DNA from: CAZODA01 sp964578485 | GTDB taxonomy: Bacteria; Bacteroidota; Bacteroidia; Bacteroidales; Marinilabiliaceae | DNA: 64,000 nucleotides | NCBI GenBank assembly: GCA_964578485.1 | Contig: CAZODA010000005.1 | Coordinates: forward strand, 60,832-124,831 | Direction of reading: 5' to 3' | Part shown: positions 44,850 through 54,755 of the stretch, piece by piece | Layout of the letters: each line of letters starts with the position of its first letter | Position numbering within the stretch: position 1 is the stretch's first letter | Notes under the pieces: generated by a model | What the model saw: the letters and a program-made list of their open reading frames with translations, nothing else | The model's database searches: none | What the model was told of the DNA's origin: nothing | Program-made: the position numbers and the translations under genes

Positions 44850-46081
44850 TTTTCAAGTTTTTGAAATATTTTATTAAGATCGTTTTCTATTTCTAATGAG
44901 AAATTAAGATTGTGATCTTTTTCATGACAATTTATGTTTTCTTTTAAACAGCTATAAATTGCTGATTTAAATTTGTTTTTATTAAAAGATTCAATCGGGA
45001 CTACAAATGGACATCTATTTATTATTTCCATGAATGTTTGAAATTTTCTTTGATTATTTAGGGAGATAATTTTAGAGTTCGCTCTATATGCTAAAATTAA
45101 GCCATGCAAATTTTGAGAAATAACGATTTCGCTTTCCCCTAATAAAGTCTGTAATTCATTTACATTCAATGGATACACGAATTCAACATGACATTGAGCA
45201 GTTTTAAAAAAATGTTGCAAGAGAAGGGCATTTTCAACAATCCCTTTCCAATGTTGAGATACAGTGATTCTTAAAGAATAACCTGTTGCTTCCTGAACTT
45301 CTTTTAATACTTCAACAATCTGATGTCCATAATCCTTTATTCTCTTATAAAAAGGAACTATTGTAATTATTTTCTTTTTCTTTATTTGATAAGTTTTATA
45401 TAAGGCTAAATCAGGGATTATTTTATCTTCAACCTTGATTCCCATTTCCTTTAATTCTATATATGACTTATAATCACGAACTGTAATGTTGTCACAGTCC
45501 TTTAAACACTTTATTGCTATTTTCTTATGGCTTCGAGTCAAAAATGGTCCTATAGTTTGTGCTAATAATATGATTTTTGCACCAACTAATTTTGCTGCCT
45601 TTATTTCCACATATCGGGCAATCAAGGATGTTTCCCAAGAATTAAAATAACCACCACCTGACATTAAAAAAAGATCGGTACCTTTCATCCTTTTATTAAT
45701 ATAAGTCTTTTTTAATAAAAAAAGATAAAATGGTTCCGCAAAAATAATAAGTAATAAGTGTGTTTTAGATACTATTTTTACAAAGTATTCAGATACTTTG
45801 TTTTTGATTTTATTTAAATAATTGATTAAATAGCTCTGCCCGTGAGCAAACCATTTGTATGTAAAGTACCGTCCAAACAGCAACCTATCAACAGATTTTG
45901 TCAATAATATATTAGTATCATCTATTACTTCCTTAGTAGTATTTATATCATATGTTGCAATAGTTTTAGTTGACTCAAAAAAATAACGATTAACAATTTC
46001 AATTGTAACTTTTAATAAAGAGTCATCCCCTAAGTTTCTATACCCCCAACCACCGGAAATAAATATTTTTTTTATTTTCAT
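44846..46081 (-). CDS. Polysaccharide pyruvyl transferase family protein (WcaK/CsaB-like)
   Basis: 411 residues. ISGGWGYRNLGDDSLL near the start, LMSGGGYFNSW, LLAQTIGPFLT, ITVRDYKSYIELKEMG, and SQNLHGLILAYRA with the conserved His. This NLGDD/QTIGP form is a different branch from the two GSDQVWN copies in the cassette. It is the first intact gene of the AT-rich cassette in transcription order, and its stop overlaps the wzx TTG start. It probably decorates the glycan with pyruvate, from family membership only. Confidence 0.86.
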   Translation of the reverse strand: MKIKKIFISGGWGYRNLGDDSLLKVTIEIVNRYFFESTKTIATYDINTTKEVIDDTNILLTKSVDRLLFGRYFTYKWFAHGQSYLINYLNKIKNKVSEYFVKIVSKTHLLLIIFAEPFYLFLLKKTYINKRMKGTDLFLMSGGGYFNSWETSLIARYVEIKAAKLVGAKIILLAQTIGPFLTRSHKKIAIKCLKDCDNITVRDYKSYIELKEMGIKVEDKIIPDLALYKTYQIKKKKIITIVPFYKRIKDYGHQIVEVLKEVQEATGYSLRITVSQHWKGIVENALLLQHFFKTAQCHVEFVYPLNVNELQTLLGESEIVISQNLHGLILAYRANSKIISLNNQRKFQTFMEIINRCPFVVPIESFNKNKFKSAIYSCLKENINCHEKDHNLNFSLEIENDLNKIFQKLEN

Positions 46082-46118
46082 TTTAAAATTATCAATAGCA
46101 TATTAGCATCTAATAATA

Positions 46119-46232
46119 TTATAGTGGTTTTTCATTTCGTATTAGGAATAATAAATACACCAGAGCTCCAACTCCTCTGTTTCCGCTTAAATGGTTTATG
46201 CCGGCTATTCCAATCTTTAGTTTTTTTCTCAT
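46119..46232 (-). pseudogene. N-terminal remnant of a pyruvyl transferase
   Basis: 37 codons beginning MRKKLKIGIAGINHLSGNRG and ending RNEKPL before a stop. The KIGI-G-NHLSGNRGVGAL pattern is the start of another pyruvyl transferase subtype (SGN-G-x-x-AL), not a copy of the three intact ones. The remaining 300 or more residues are missing. Being placed exactly where composition changes, it looks like debris from an earlier cassette. Confidence 0.6.
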
Positions 46233-46353
46233 TAAACATCAATTATTTTTTGATATTTTAAAATTGTTTGTTTGTGTTAAGGTTTTTTTCAGGTATTGCA
46301 TTGAGCAAGGTTCCAAAAATTAGTTTATTGCAAGTAGTGTGGGGCTCCGAGAA

Positions 46354-46369
46354 AAACCGATACCGGTTT
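46354..46369 (-). terminator. Possible terminator after wzz
   Basis: On the minus strand AAACCG-GTAT-CGGTTT followed by further T residues (CGGTTTTTC). The stem is only 6 bp. It lies 52 bp past the wzz stop and would separate the export module from the cassette. Confidence 0.4.
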
Positions 46370-46420
46370 GCTTACTTTATCAACAATGACAATATATTGC
46401 CACTTTCAATTATATCATTT

Positions 46421-47548
46421 CTATGAATTATATTTTGTTATTTTAACTTTTAGGTTTTTCAGACTTCTTTTTCCAAAGACTAATCCTATACCGCTAAGAA
46501 TTCCGATAAAAATTGATACAGCCAATATCATCATTCTACGTGGTGCACTTTTTTCTTTCGGTACCACTGCGGGCTCTATAACTTTTATTACCGGTGTTTC
46601 TTCCTGTAATTTTAGTTTAGCTTCTTCAAGTTGGCGTGCTAAAGTATTATACACATTAAAAGCAAGCTCATATTCACTTAGTATGCGTTGTTCTTCTGTT
46701 TGTGCCAATGCTGTCATCTGCCCCCTGTTTTCATCACGAAAACGAGCCAGTTGTACTTGCCTTTGTTCAAAGCGATCGGCTGCTTCTTTAAATCTTGCTT
46801 CAACAAAGGCTAAATCTTCTCTGGCTTTATCTGTTTTGTATTCATGTATATATTTCGATAAAAGTTCAGTGGCCTGATCTGCCACTTCGGCGGCAAGGTT
46901 TGCTTCAGGCATAGTTACTGTAAGAAAAATCATTCCATCGCGATTTATGTCAAGTGATAAATTTTTCTTCAGTATTTCAACTACTTCCCATTCTTCTTTA
47001 CTTAAACGGTAGAGTTTGCCATCGCCGGCTTCAATACCTTCTTCCTCCTTTTTGAATATATCGCGTAAAAAGTTAAGGGCAGTAAAAGGTAAGCCTATAG
47101 TATAGGCTTTTATATATGAAAGTATTGAGGCTTTTCGGTGTTCAGAAAAATAAAGAAATAAACTTATGTTTTTTTGTTCATCAGGGATGGAAACTTCAAA
47201 TTCCATCAGGGATTTTAAAAATGGTATGCTATGGATGATTTCAGGGAAATATTCAGGTGGAATACTGCCTTCTTCAATTGAAGAAGAAATATTGCCAAAA
47301 CCAAATTGTGAAGCAATTCCACCTAGAGTGCCAAGGCCTAAACGTTTGCCGGTTTCCGGGATGAGTTTCACTTGTGATGTGTATTTTTCAGATCCCGTAA
47401 AGGCAACAAGCAAGCCTATAACAAAAAATAGTATAAGGGTTTTTAAGATAAGTTTGCGGCCGGCCCAAATATGGAGACCAACAGCCATCAAATCAATTTC
47501 ATCATCTTTAATCAAAGGAGGTAAAGAAGTTATAGATTTTTCTTCCAT
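46421..47548 (-). CDS. Chain-length determinant protein (Wzz-like)
   Basis: 375 residues with two membrane helices (about 36-54 and 338-358) flanking a long periplasmic coiled region (about 230-310, rich in E, R, Q, A), the usual polysaccharide co-polymerase layout. The second helix region has the proline-rich approach VIEPAVVPKEKSAPRR typical of Wzz. No tyrosine kinase domain is attached. It follows the SLBB gene by 34 bp, so it belongs to the export module that controls glycan length. Confidence 0.92.
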   Translation of the reverse strand: MEEKSITSLPPLIKDDEIDLMAVGLHIWAGRKLILKTLILFFVIGLLVAFTGSEKYTSQVKLIPETGKRLGLGTLGGIASQFGFGNISSSIEEGSIPPEYFPEIIHSIPFLKSLMEFEVSIPDEQKNISLFLYFSEHRKASILSYIKAYTIGLPFTALNFLRDIFKKEEEGIEAGDGKLYRLSKEEWEVVEILKKNLSLDINRDGMIFLTVTMPEANLAAEVADQATELLSKYIHEYKTDKAREDLAFVEARFKEAADRFEQRQVQLARFRDENRGQMTALAQTEEQRILSEYELAFNVYNTLARQLEEAKLKLQEETPVIKVIEPAVVPKEKSAPRRMMILAVSIFIGILSGIGLVFGKRSLKNLKVKITKYNS

Positions 47549-47582
47549 TTAATATCTGCTGTTTATTTATAGATCTATTGTT

Positions 47583-50033
47583 TTACCATACTCTGCTAAG
47601 GGCTGTTACTACAACAGCCGACATTGATACTACTGCCGATAATACTGAGAGGCGTTCGCCAGAAGTCATGCGTGGCTTGGGTTCTTTTTCGGGAATTATA
47701 ATTTCGGCACCCGGCATTATTTTAGGACAGTTATTAAAAAACAAGAACTTTTTTTGTGCAACTACATCACCATTTGCATAAACCACATAAGCATTTCTTT
47801 TACGTGCATTATCGGAAAAGCCACCTGCTCTGTTAACATATTTGCGTAATCCTGTGCCTTCTTGAAATCTCACTTCAGATTCGCGTAACACAGCACCTCT
47901 TATACTTACTGTTTGTAACTCGGAAGGGATTCTTATTATATCACCCGGGCGAAGGTAAAGATCTTCTTTACTTCCCGGTTTGTTTAAGATTTTATCTAAA
48001 TTAATTCCAATATATCGATCAGAAGAATTATCTATATTAATGATGTTGTTTTCATCCGGATCAATTTCAACTTCTGTTCGTTCAAGTTGATGAATTAGGC
48101 GTAAGAGGGTTGCTCCTTCAATATATGCTTCTGAAGTAATGCCTCCTGCTCTTTTTACTAAATCAGAGATTTTTTCTTGGCGATTGGTTAAAGTATATTC
48201 TCCCGGGAATAGTACTTCACCTTCAATAAATACATATTTTTGTGTCTGATAATCGGGACGCTTACGTACAAATACCTGATCGAAATGCTCAAGCACAAAA
48301 CTTCCGGCTGCATCATTTAGTCGGAGATCGCGGCTGACACTAAATATAAATGTTTCAGCCATTGAAGGTCCCCTGAATTGAGGTGCTGCATCACCAATGA
48401 TTCTGCGATTTATTTCTATTCGTGCTTCGGATGCTGAGGCTTTGAAGCCATTGGCATTAAGGATTAAATCTTCTAAGGTCATACCTTCTCTATACTTATA
48501 GTTTGCCGGTTTTTGAACTTCCCCTTTAATGGTTACTGTCAGGTCTTCACGCATTTCATGTATGCTTTTGATAATTACCTCATCTTCCATTTGTAAGGCA
48601 ATATCATGCTTGTGAGTTTGTTCAATAAGGGCATCTACATCAAAGGAAATAATTGTGAAATCGAAACTGTCGCTCAGGCGGTTAATGATTCCACGTGAAC
48701 GAAAAGCATCAGGCTTGAGACCCTCAGCTTTTTCCAATAATTGTGAAAGCATCATTCCTTCTTCTAATTCAAATTCGCCCGGACGCCATACAGCTCCCGA
48801 AATAGATACACGATTGGAAAAGCGATTCAAAATGGGATCAACTGTAATTTCATCGCCATTGTTTAATTCAAAATCAATATATTGATCGCGGTCAACACTT
48901 ACAAGCATGTACTCAGTTTCCGTCATACGATTAATTTTCAGCTGTCGTGTATAAGCAGATTTTGTAAAATAACCACTAAAAAGTATCGCATTATTGAGAG
49001 TTTCTCCTTCTTTTATTTCATAATATCCCGGCCGTTTAATTTCTCCTTTTAATAATACGCGTTTGTTGTATGTTGCTACGCGAATTACATCCTGATCATG
49101 TAAACGAATATTATTGCTCTGATCGCCTTTTAAAAGAAAATCATAAATGTCGAGCTCGGTAATTTTACGGTTTTCCCTGTAAATTTCTATCTGACGGTAT
49201 GATCCTATTTGATTTGGTCCTCCCGCTTTGTGAAGGGCATTAAAAACAGTAGCAAGAGATGAAACAGTATAATTCCCCGGTTTTCTTACCTCACCCATAA
49301 GGGTAACCTGTATGGTACGAACCCTGCCAAGGCTGATGCGGGCAAAAGTATTCCGGTTTGGATCATCCGGATTTAATCCACGATAAAGCAGCTTTAACTT
49401 ATCCATAATACGGGCTTCTGCTTCCTTTATAGTTAAACCGTGAACAAATATAGGTCCGAGGTTATCGATGTTTATAGTGCCTTCGTGACTAACTTCCAAT
49501 TGATAAAAGTTTGTTGCTGCACCCCAAATGTCAATTATAAGCTCATCGCCTGCACCAAGTTGATAATTTAATGGCGTAGGAATATTCATGGAAGGTTCAA
49601 AAGCCAAAGTGCCATGGCTGAATAAAGATGAACCGAAAATTAAAGGGTCAACAGACTCAATTTCAACTGTGTCATAAGGTGCTTCAGGGTGATATGAAAT
49701 GACTTTCTGTGATGATGAAACAGGAGAAGCCTGCGATGAAAGTTCCATGTTCCTGATGCGCGACATAAGATCTAAGGCTGTGGTAGAAGGTAAACCACGC
49801 TGACGCGCCAATTCCATTGCCTGCTCAGGAGTAATGTTCTCATCTTTAGCCCGATTGATATAAAATTCTAATTGTTCATCACTTATTTGCTCAGATCTGA
49901 CCTGCGAAAGATCAGCGGCATCTAAATTTGTTTGTGCGATGACATCCGATACGTGGAGGATTGAAAAATTCATAAATACCCACATTAGGAGTGGGTATTT
50001 AATTATGTTTTTGATATGTGTTTTTTTAAACAT
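47583..50033 (-). CDS. SLBB-domain polysaccharide export protein (Wza-like)
   Basis: 816 residues. Signal-type hydrophobic stretch at about 12-34, helical region with ITPEQAMELARQRGLP, Poly_export domain at about 150-235 (LGAGDELIIDIWG, GTINIDNLGPIFVHGLTIKEAE), then about five SLBB domains with repeated VFNALHKAGG, LNNAILFSGY and LEDLILNANG motifs, and a C-terminal membrane helix (SVLSAVVSMSAVVVTAL). It should form the outer-membrane export channel. The length is about twice that of E. coli Wza, as usual in Bacteroidota. A paralogue is encoded upstream. Confidence 0.92.
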   Translation of the reverse strand: MFKKTHIKNIIKYPLLMWVFMNFSILHVSDVIAQTNLDAADLSQVRSEQISDEQLEFYINRAKDENITPEQAMELARQRGLPSTTALDLMSRIRNMELSSQASPVSSSQKVISYHPEAPYDTVEIESVDPLIFGSSLFSHGTLAFEPSMNIPTPLNYQLGAGDELIIDIWGAATNFYQLEVSHEGTINIDNLGPIFVHGLTIKEAEARIMDKLKLLYRGLNPDDPNRNTFARISLGRVRTIQVTLMGEVRKPGNYTVSSLATVFNALHKAGGPNQIGSYRQIEIYRENRKITELDIYDFLLKGDQSNNIRLHDQDVIRVATYNKRVLLKGEIKRPGYYEIKEGETLNNAILFSGYFTKSAYTRQLKINRMTETEYMLVSVDRDQYIDFELNNGDEITVDPILNRFSNRVSISGAVWRPGEFELEEGMMLSQLLEKAEGLKPDAFRSRGIINRLSDSFDFTIISFDVDALIEQTHKHDIALQMEDEVIIKSIHEMREDLTVTIKGEVQKPANYKYREGMTLEDLILNANGFKASASEARIEINRRIIGDAAPQFRGPSMAETFIFSVSRDLRLNDAAGSFVLEHFDQVFVRKRPDYQTQKYVFIEGEVLFPGEYTLTNRQEKISDLVKRAGGITSEAYIEGATLLRLIHQLERTEVEIDPDENNIINIDNSSDRYIGINLDKILNKPGSKEDLYLRPGDIIRIPSELQTVSIRGAVLRESEVRFQEGTGLRKYVNRAGGFSDNARKRNAYVVYANGDVVAQKKFLFFNNCPKIMPGAEIIIPEKEPKPRMTSGERLSVLSAVVSMSAVVVTALSRVW

Positions 50034-50391
50034 ATTCCGGCAGATGTTGTGTTTTGATTATATTTATTCCTACTGCAAAATCCTTAAGTATAAAAATAAA
50101 AAAGAATAGCTTGAATTAATATTATTTCGACTTGTTTAAACAGTATATTTTCTTTTTTTTAAATAATTATGTCATATATAATTATTTAATGTGCTTTATC
50201 CATAATTTTTTATGAAAAATTTAATGGCATTAAAAAGCAAAATGTGACTTTATCCCACACCTCCGGTACTGTAAGTCACATTTTCAAATGGCTACAAAGT
50301 TAACATAAAGCGGGCAAAGTGTAAAGTGTTTTTTTAATTACTCCTAAATGATTTTTCTGATTTTCTTTGTTATCCATAAAAAGAATATTCC
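50034..50391. other. Gap between the two SLBB genes
   Basis: 358 bp, very AT-rich, no gene. It contains a strong hairpin at 50239-50284, in the terminator orientation for the upstream SLBB gene. About 200 bp remain after it for a promoter of the second SLBB-wzz unit; TAnnTTTG was not found convincingly. Confidence 0.5.
50239..50284 (-). terminator. Hairpin terminator or attenuator between SLBB genes
   Basis: Perfect 12-bp arms AAAATGTGACTT (50239-50250) and AAGTCACATTTT (50273-50284) with a 22-nt loop. On the minus strand the stem is followed by GCTTTTTAATG. It lies 108 bp past the SLBB stop, so it could terminate that transcript or act in the leader of the next. Confidence 0.5.
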
Positions 50392-52809
50392 TTATTTTTT
50401 TATCTGATTAATAACCGTAACAATGGTTAGTGTCAGCGATGAAACACCACTTCCAATTGCAATCCAGCCGGTAGCGGGGATAGGTGTTTTGTCAGGTTTT
50501 CGAGGGATAACTACTTGGCTTCCGGGTATCACCTTGGGATACGAACTTAAGAATAAAAAGTTTTTGGTAGCTGCTGCTGTTCCATTTGGGTATATAACAT
50601 AGGCTTTTCGTTTTTTTGCTCTTAAAGCAAAGCCACCACTTTGGTTAATATAATATTTCAGTCCTTTCCCTTCGAGATAGGGCATGCTTATGGGGTTTAG
50701 CACTTCTCCTTCTACCTGTACTGTTTGGAGTCGCCTTGGTATTATAAGTTCATCACCTTCTTGTAAAAAGATATCGTCGCGGCTACCCGGATTTTTTAGT
50801 GCAGCTACTAAGTCAATTCCAATAACATCGAAGTCGCGTTCGTTAAATGAAAGTCCGTCTTCCGATTCAGCAAGAGCCTCAGCTAATCTTCTTGCTTTTG
50901 CTGTTTGTTTTTTCTCCCTTGTAAGCATAGCACCGGAAGGGAAGGCTTCGGGATTTAGACCTCCTGCACGCTTGATTACATCCGACAATCTTTCATTTCT
51001 GCCAATTAAAGAATATTCGCCTGCATACATAACTTCTCCAAGTATCATAACGCTCATTTCTTCTTTAAAACCGGGTGCCCTTCTTATAAATATTTGGTCG
51101 AAGGCTTTTAATTCGAAGGCTGCATCTTTATTTTCGAGAGTTAAGGAGCGTGGTATAGTAAACTGAAATAGATGAGCTGTTTTATCTGTTGCAAGAGCTA
51201 CTTCATCGTAGGAAAGCCTTCGGGTTACTTCCACATAACTTTCAGATGCCGATTCTTTTAATCCTCCCGATAAGGCTATTAAATCTCCAAGTGTCATTTG
51301 ATCACGAAAGGTAAAACGCCCCGGGTGTTGTACTTCACCAAAAATATGGATGGTACGTTCTTCCTTCATTTGATTTACAGATGAAATTGTTACCACATCT
51401 TCGCGTTTGAGCTCTGTGTTAAATCTTCCTTCTATCACTTCTTTCACACTGAAGGAAACATTTTTGGGACTGAGATCTTCATTCAGTCTTAATATCATTC
51501 CCCTTTCCATAAAGGCATCTTCCCTGATTCCATCGGCCTTTTCAATTAATTCTTTAAGGGTTAATCCGGGGCTTAATTCAAAAGTCCCGGGACGGAAAAC
51601 AGCACCATTTATAGCAACTCTGTTTGTGAAGCGATCGAGAATTTTTCCTGAATAAAGGCTGTCGCCATTTTGAGTGGTAAATTTGTCATAATCAGGTATG
51701 TATATATCTTTCATTTCTTTTTCTCTACCTGTGTTTCTGTGCAACTCTATACGTCTTGTATAGGCTACATCATTAAAACCACCTGCATATCCTATCAATT
51801 TTTCAAGACTTTCGCCTTCAAGGGTTTCAAAAATTCCGGTACGTATAAAATTTCCTCCTATGCGTACCCTGTTACGGTAGGTAGGAACAATTATAATATC
51901 GCCATCTTTAAGGGCAATATTAACCTTGCTGTTTCCATTTAAAAGATAATCATATACATCAAGTGTTTTAAGTAACTCGCCATTGCGGATAACTTGTATG
52001 GCTCTGAAAGTTCCTCTTAAATTAGGACCACCAGCTAAATATAAAGCATTAAAAGCTGTAGATGTTCCGGGCAAAGTGAAGGTGCCGGGCATAAATACCT
52101 CACCAATTACATTTACGGTAATTGGCTTAATAGCTGCTATTTGAATATTTACAAAAGTACGTTGATTATCGGCCCGTATTTCGCGATAAATTCTGGCAAG
52201 GGCTGTTTCTATCTTTTTTTCGGCTTCATCAAGGGTATAACCTCCAACAGCTATAGGTCCAACATTAGGAATTGTGATATTCCCATTTTTATCGATGTAT
52301 AACATATAGGTCATTTCTGAAGCACCATATACATCAATTATAAATTGGTCGCCCGGTCCCAATAGGTAAGAAGGAGTTACAGGATAATTAACCCCCGGCT
52401 GAAAAGTAAGGTCTTCACTGTTAAAAAAATGAAAACCAAACATACTTTCTTGTTCCTCAGTGGCTATAAAAAAAGCCTTTGTTGAATAAATAGGATCTTC
52501 AACAAAATCAAATTCAAAGTCCATACCGTCCATAGAAAAATCTGTAGAACGTGGGTCAGACAGACTGCTAACCGACATAAGCCGTTGCCTTAATATTGAA
52601 ATTTGATCTTCAGATACGCCTTGTGCACGTGCCAGAGCAAGAGCCTGTTCAATATTCAAGCCGCGCTTTTGCATTTCTGATGCCAAACGTTGAATCTGAA
52701 CTTCACTAAAAGTAGATGCATCAACACTTGCGGGGTCAATGGTTTGTCCTGAAGCGATTAGTGAATTAAAAAGAAATAAAACAAAAAGAAAACGTAAATA
52801 TTTTAACAT
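50392..52809 (-). CDS. SLBB-domain polysaccharide export protein (Wza-like), paralogue
   Basis: 805 residues from ATG 52809; a TTG at 52815 would add two residues. Signal peptide MLKYLRFLFVLFLFNSLIASG, helical region with IEQALALARAQGVSEDQI, Poly_export domain at about 150-235 (LGPGDQFIIDVYG, ITIPNVGPIAVGGYTLDEAE), several SLBB domains and a C-terminal helix (WIAIGSGVSSLTLTIVTVI). It is similar in layout to the next gene, with moderate divergence. Either both subunits serve one exporter, or they serve different glycans. It lies upstream of the hairpin-bearing gap. Confidence 0.92.
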   Translation of the reverse strand: MLKYLRFLFVLFLFNSLIASGQTIDPASVDASTFSEVQIQRLASEMQKRGLNIEQALALARAQGVSEDQISILRQRLMSVSSLSDPRSTDFSMDGMDFEFDFVEDPIYSTKAFFIATEEQESMFGFHFFNSEDLTFQPGVNYPVTPSYLLGPGDQFIIDVYGASEMTYMLYIDKNGNITIPNVGPIAVGGYTLDEAEKKIETALARIYREIRADNQRTFVNIQIAAIKPITVNVIGEVFMPGTFTLPGTSTAFNALYLAGGPNLRGTFRAIQVIRNGELLKTLDVYDYLLNGNSKVNIALKDGDIIIVPTYRNRVRIGGNFIRTGIFETLEGESLEKLIGYAGGFNDVAYTRRIELHRNTGREKEMKDIYIPDYDKFTTQNGDSLYSGKILDRFTNRVAINGAVFRPGTFELSPGLTLKELIEKADGIREDAFMERGMILRLNEDLSPKNVSFSVKEVIEGRFNTELKREDVVTISSVNQMKEERTIHIFGEVQHPGRFTFRDQMTLGDLIALSGGLKESASESYVEVTRRLSYDEVALATDKTAHLFQFTIPRSLTLENKDAAFELKAFDQIFIRRAPGFKEEMSVMILGEVMYAGEYSLIGRNERLSDVIKRAGGLNPEAFPSGAMLTREKKQTAKARRLAEALAESEDGLSFNERDFDVIGIDLVAALKNPGSRDDIFLQEGDELIIPRRLQTVQVEGEVLNPISMPYLEGKGLKYYINQSGGFALRAKKRKAYVIYPNGTAAATKNFLFLSSYPKVIPGSQVVIPRKPDKTPIPATGWIAIGSGVSSLTLTIVTVINQIKK

Positions 52810-52937
52810 CTGCAAGTATTATTAATGGATGATAATTATCAAATATTTAATAAAAAAGTATGAACCTATATATCTTGTATAAAAACGTAGGATCAAAGGT
52901 AAAATTGTGCCTGAAGTAAACATAATCGTAACAGGAA

Positions 52938-54470
52938 TTAATTTGTGTCCAATTTTTTAAGAGCCTTATTTATGCGCTTTATTGTTTCTTCCTTTCCAAG
53001 GAGTTCTACAATAACAAATAAATCGGGACCAAAAGCCCCACCGGTAAGTGTTAAACGAAGTGCATTCATTACATTTCCAAATCCTAATTCGCGCTTTTTT
53101 ATTAAAGCTGAAACTTTTTCTTTTAAATTAGCTGCTTCCCAAATATCCGAGGAAGAGAATAAAGCGACAAGCTCAGCGATAAATTCGGGGATCTGACCCT
53201 TCCATCTGCTTTTTACTACTTTCTTATCGTAAGTAGTAGGAGGCACAAAAAAGAAAGCACTCTGGTCCCATAATTCATGAACAAAGCTAACGCGTTCTTT
53301 TATAAGCCCTACAATAGTTTCAAGTTTAGACTTATCAACAACAATGTTTTTTGTTTGGAGATAAGGAATAAACAATTGACTAAGTTCAGCATCTGATTTT
53401 TTGATCAGATATTGATGATTGAACCACCGTGCTTTTTCAGGATCGAAACGGGCGCCTGATTTATTTACCCTTTCCAATGAAAATAAATCAATAAGTTCAT
53501 TCATATTCATTATTTCCTGCTCTGTGCCGGGGTTCCAGCCAAGTAATGCCAACATGTTGTTTACCGCCTCAGGAAAATATCCTGATTCGCGATATCCTGA
53601 AGCCAATTCCCCTTCCGGAGATTTATATTCTATGGGAAATACCGGAAATCCTGCTTTGTCGCCATCACGTTTGCTAAGCTTCCCCTTACCTTCAGGTTTT
53701 AGAATTAATGGTAAGTGTGCAAAGAGGGGCATAAAATTTTCCCATCCAAAAGCTTTGTATAGCATAATGTGTAACGGTAAAGATGGAAGCCACTCTTCGC
53801 CCCTTATCACATGAGTGATTTCCATTAATTTGTCATCTGTAATATTGGCAAGATGGTAAGTGGGCATGCGGTCACTCGATTTATACAAAACCTTGTCATC
53901 AAGGGTGTTTGTGTTAAAAGTTATTTTCCCTCGTATTAAATCATTAGCTTCCACATTTAAATTTTCCGGCATTTTAAATCTAACTACCCAGGGCTGCCCT
54001 GATTCGAGCTTCTTTTTTAATTCTTCCTTGTTCATGGTTAAAGAATTATTTAAAGATTCACGAATATGCATATCATAGGCAAAGGCCTTTTTTTCTGCTT
54101 CATGTTTTTTTCGAAGGATATCTAACTCTTCGGAAGTATCAAATGCATAATATGCCCATCCACTGTTTATCAATTGTTGTACGTACCGGAAATAGAGATT
54201 TTTTCTTTCCGATTGACGATAAGGGCCAAAAGCACCTCCTTCATTAGGCCCTTCATCAGCTTGTATGCCAAGCCATTTTAATGCTTCATATACATATTCT
54301 TCAGCACCTGCAACAAATCTCGTTGTATCAGTATCTTCTATGCGTAAAATAAATTTACCATCATTTTTTTTGGCAAAAAGATAATTGTAAAGTGCTGTTC
54401 TTATCCCACCTATATGTAAAGGACCTGTAGGACTTGGTGCAAATCTGACTCTTACCTTTGATGTTTTCAT
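52938..54470 (-). CDS. gltX: Glutamate--tRNA ligase
   Basis: 510 residues, class I. HIGH-type motif in APSPTGPLHIGGIRTAL at 12-28 and KMSKS-type KLSKRDG near 263-269; YHLANITDD and HVIRGEEWLPS are also as expected. The gene charges tRNA-Glu (and possibly tRNA-Gln). It lies between the SLBB genes and the divergent CotH gene, and is host-like in composition, marking the end of the polysaccharide locus. Confidence 0.97.
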   Translation of the reverse strand: MKTSKVRVRFAPSPTGPLHIGGIRTALYNYLFAKKNDGKFILRIEDTDTTRFVAGAEEYVYEALKWLGIQADEGPNEGGAFGPYRQSERKNLYFRYVQQLINSGWAYYAFDTSEELDILRKKHEAEKKAFAYDMHIRESLNNSLTMNKEELKKKLESGQPWVVRFKMPENLNVEANDLIRGKITFNTNTLDDKVLYKSSDRMPTYHLANITDDKLMEITHVIRGEEWLPSLPLHIMLYKAFGWENFMPLFAHLPLILKPEGKGKLSKRDGDKAGFPVFPIEYKSPEGELASGYRESGYFPEAVNNMLALLGWNPGTEQEIMNMNELIDLFSLERVNKSGARFDPEKARWFNHQYLIKKSDAELSQLFIPYLQTKNIVVDKSKLETIVGLIKERVSFVHELWDQSAFFFVPPTTYDKKVVKSRWKGQIPEFIAELVALFSSSDIWEAANLKEKVSALIKKRELGFGNVMNALRLTLTGGAFGPDLFVIVELLGKEETIKRINKALKKLDTN

Positions 54471-54489
54471 GATTTTTTTATTTATGTTG

Positions 54490-54497
54490 CAAAGATA
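54490..54497 (-). promoter_or_regulatory. Possible -7 element of gltX
   Basis: TATCTTTG on the minus strand, 19 bp before ATG 54470, matches TAnnTTTG and equals the sequence found before dxs. No -33 element was placed. Confidence 0.25.
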
Positions 54498-54755
54498 AAT
54501 ATTTTGGTGAGAGAGCCTTCAGTAAATTTGTTTTCCTTGTGTAAAGAATATCGGTAACATTTGATGAGTTCTATTCGTAAAATTAAACTTAGGAGTTTAA
54601 TTTTTAATATTTTTGCCAATCCTTAATTTCTATTCCAGTTTCTTTTGATTTTTATTTTTTACATAATGTAATTCATAACCTTTCCTATACTTTTTAGTTA
54701 AATAATAAAAAGGTCTTGGCCTTTAATAAATTTTAATTGTTAAAACAGATCACTT

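Larger units (their letters stand above)
46082..46420. other. Junction between export module and serotype cassette
   Basis: 339 bp without an intact gene. Holds a 37-codon pyruvyl transferase remnant (46119-46232), an AT-rich spacer, and a short stem-loop at 46354-46369 that may end the export module transcript. Promoter of the cassette should also lie here; none was placed. Confidence 0.6.
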
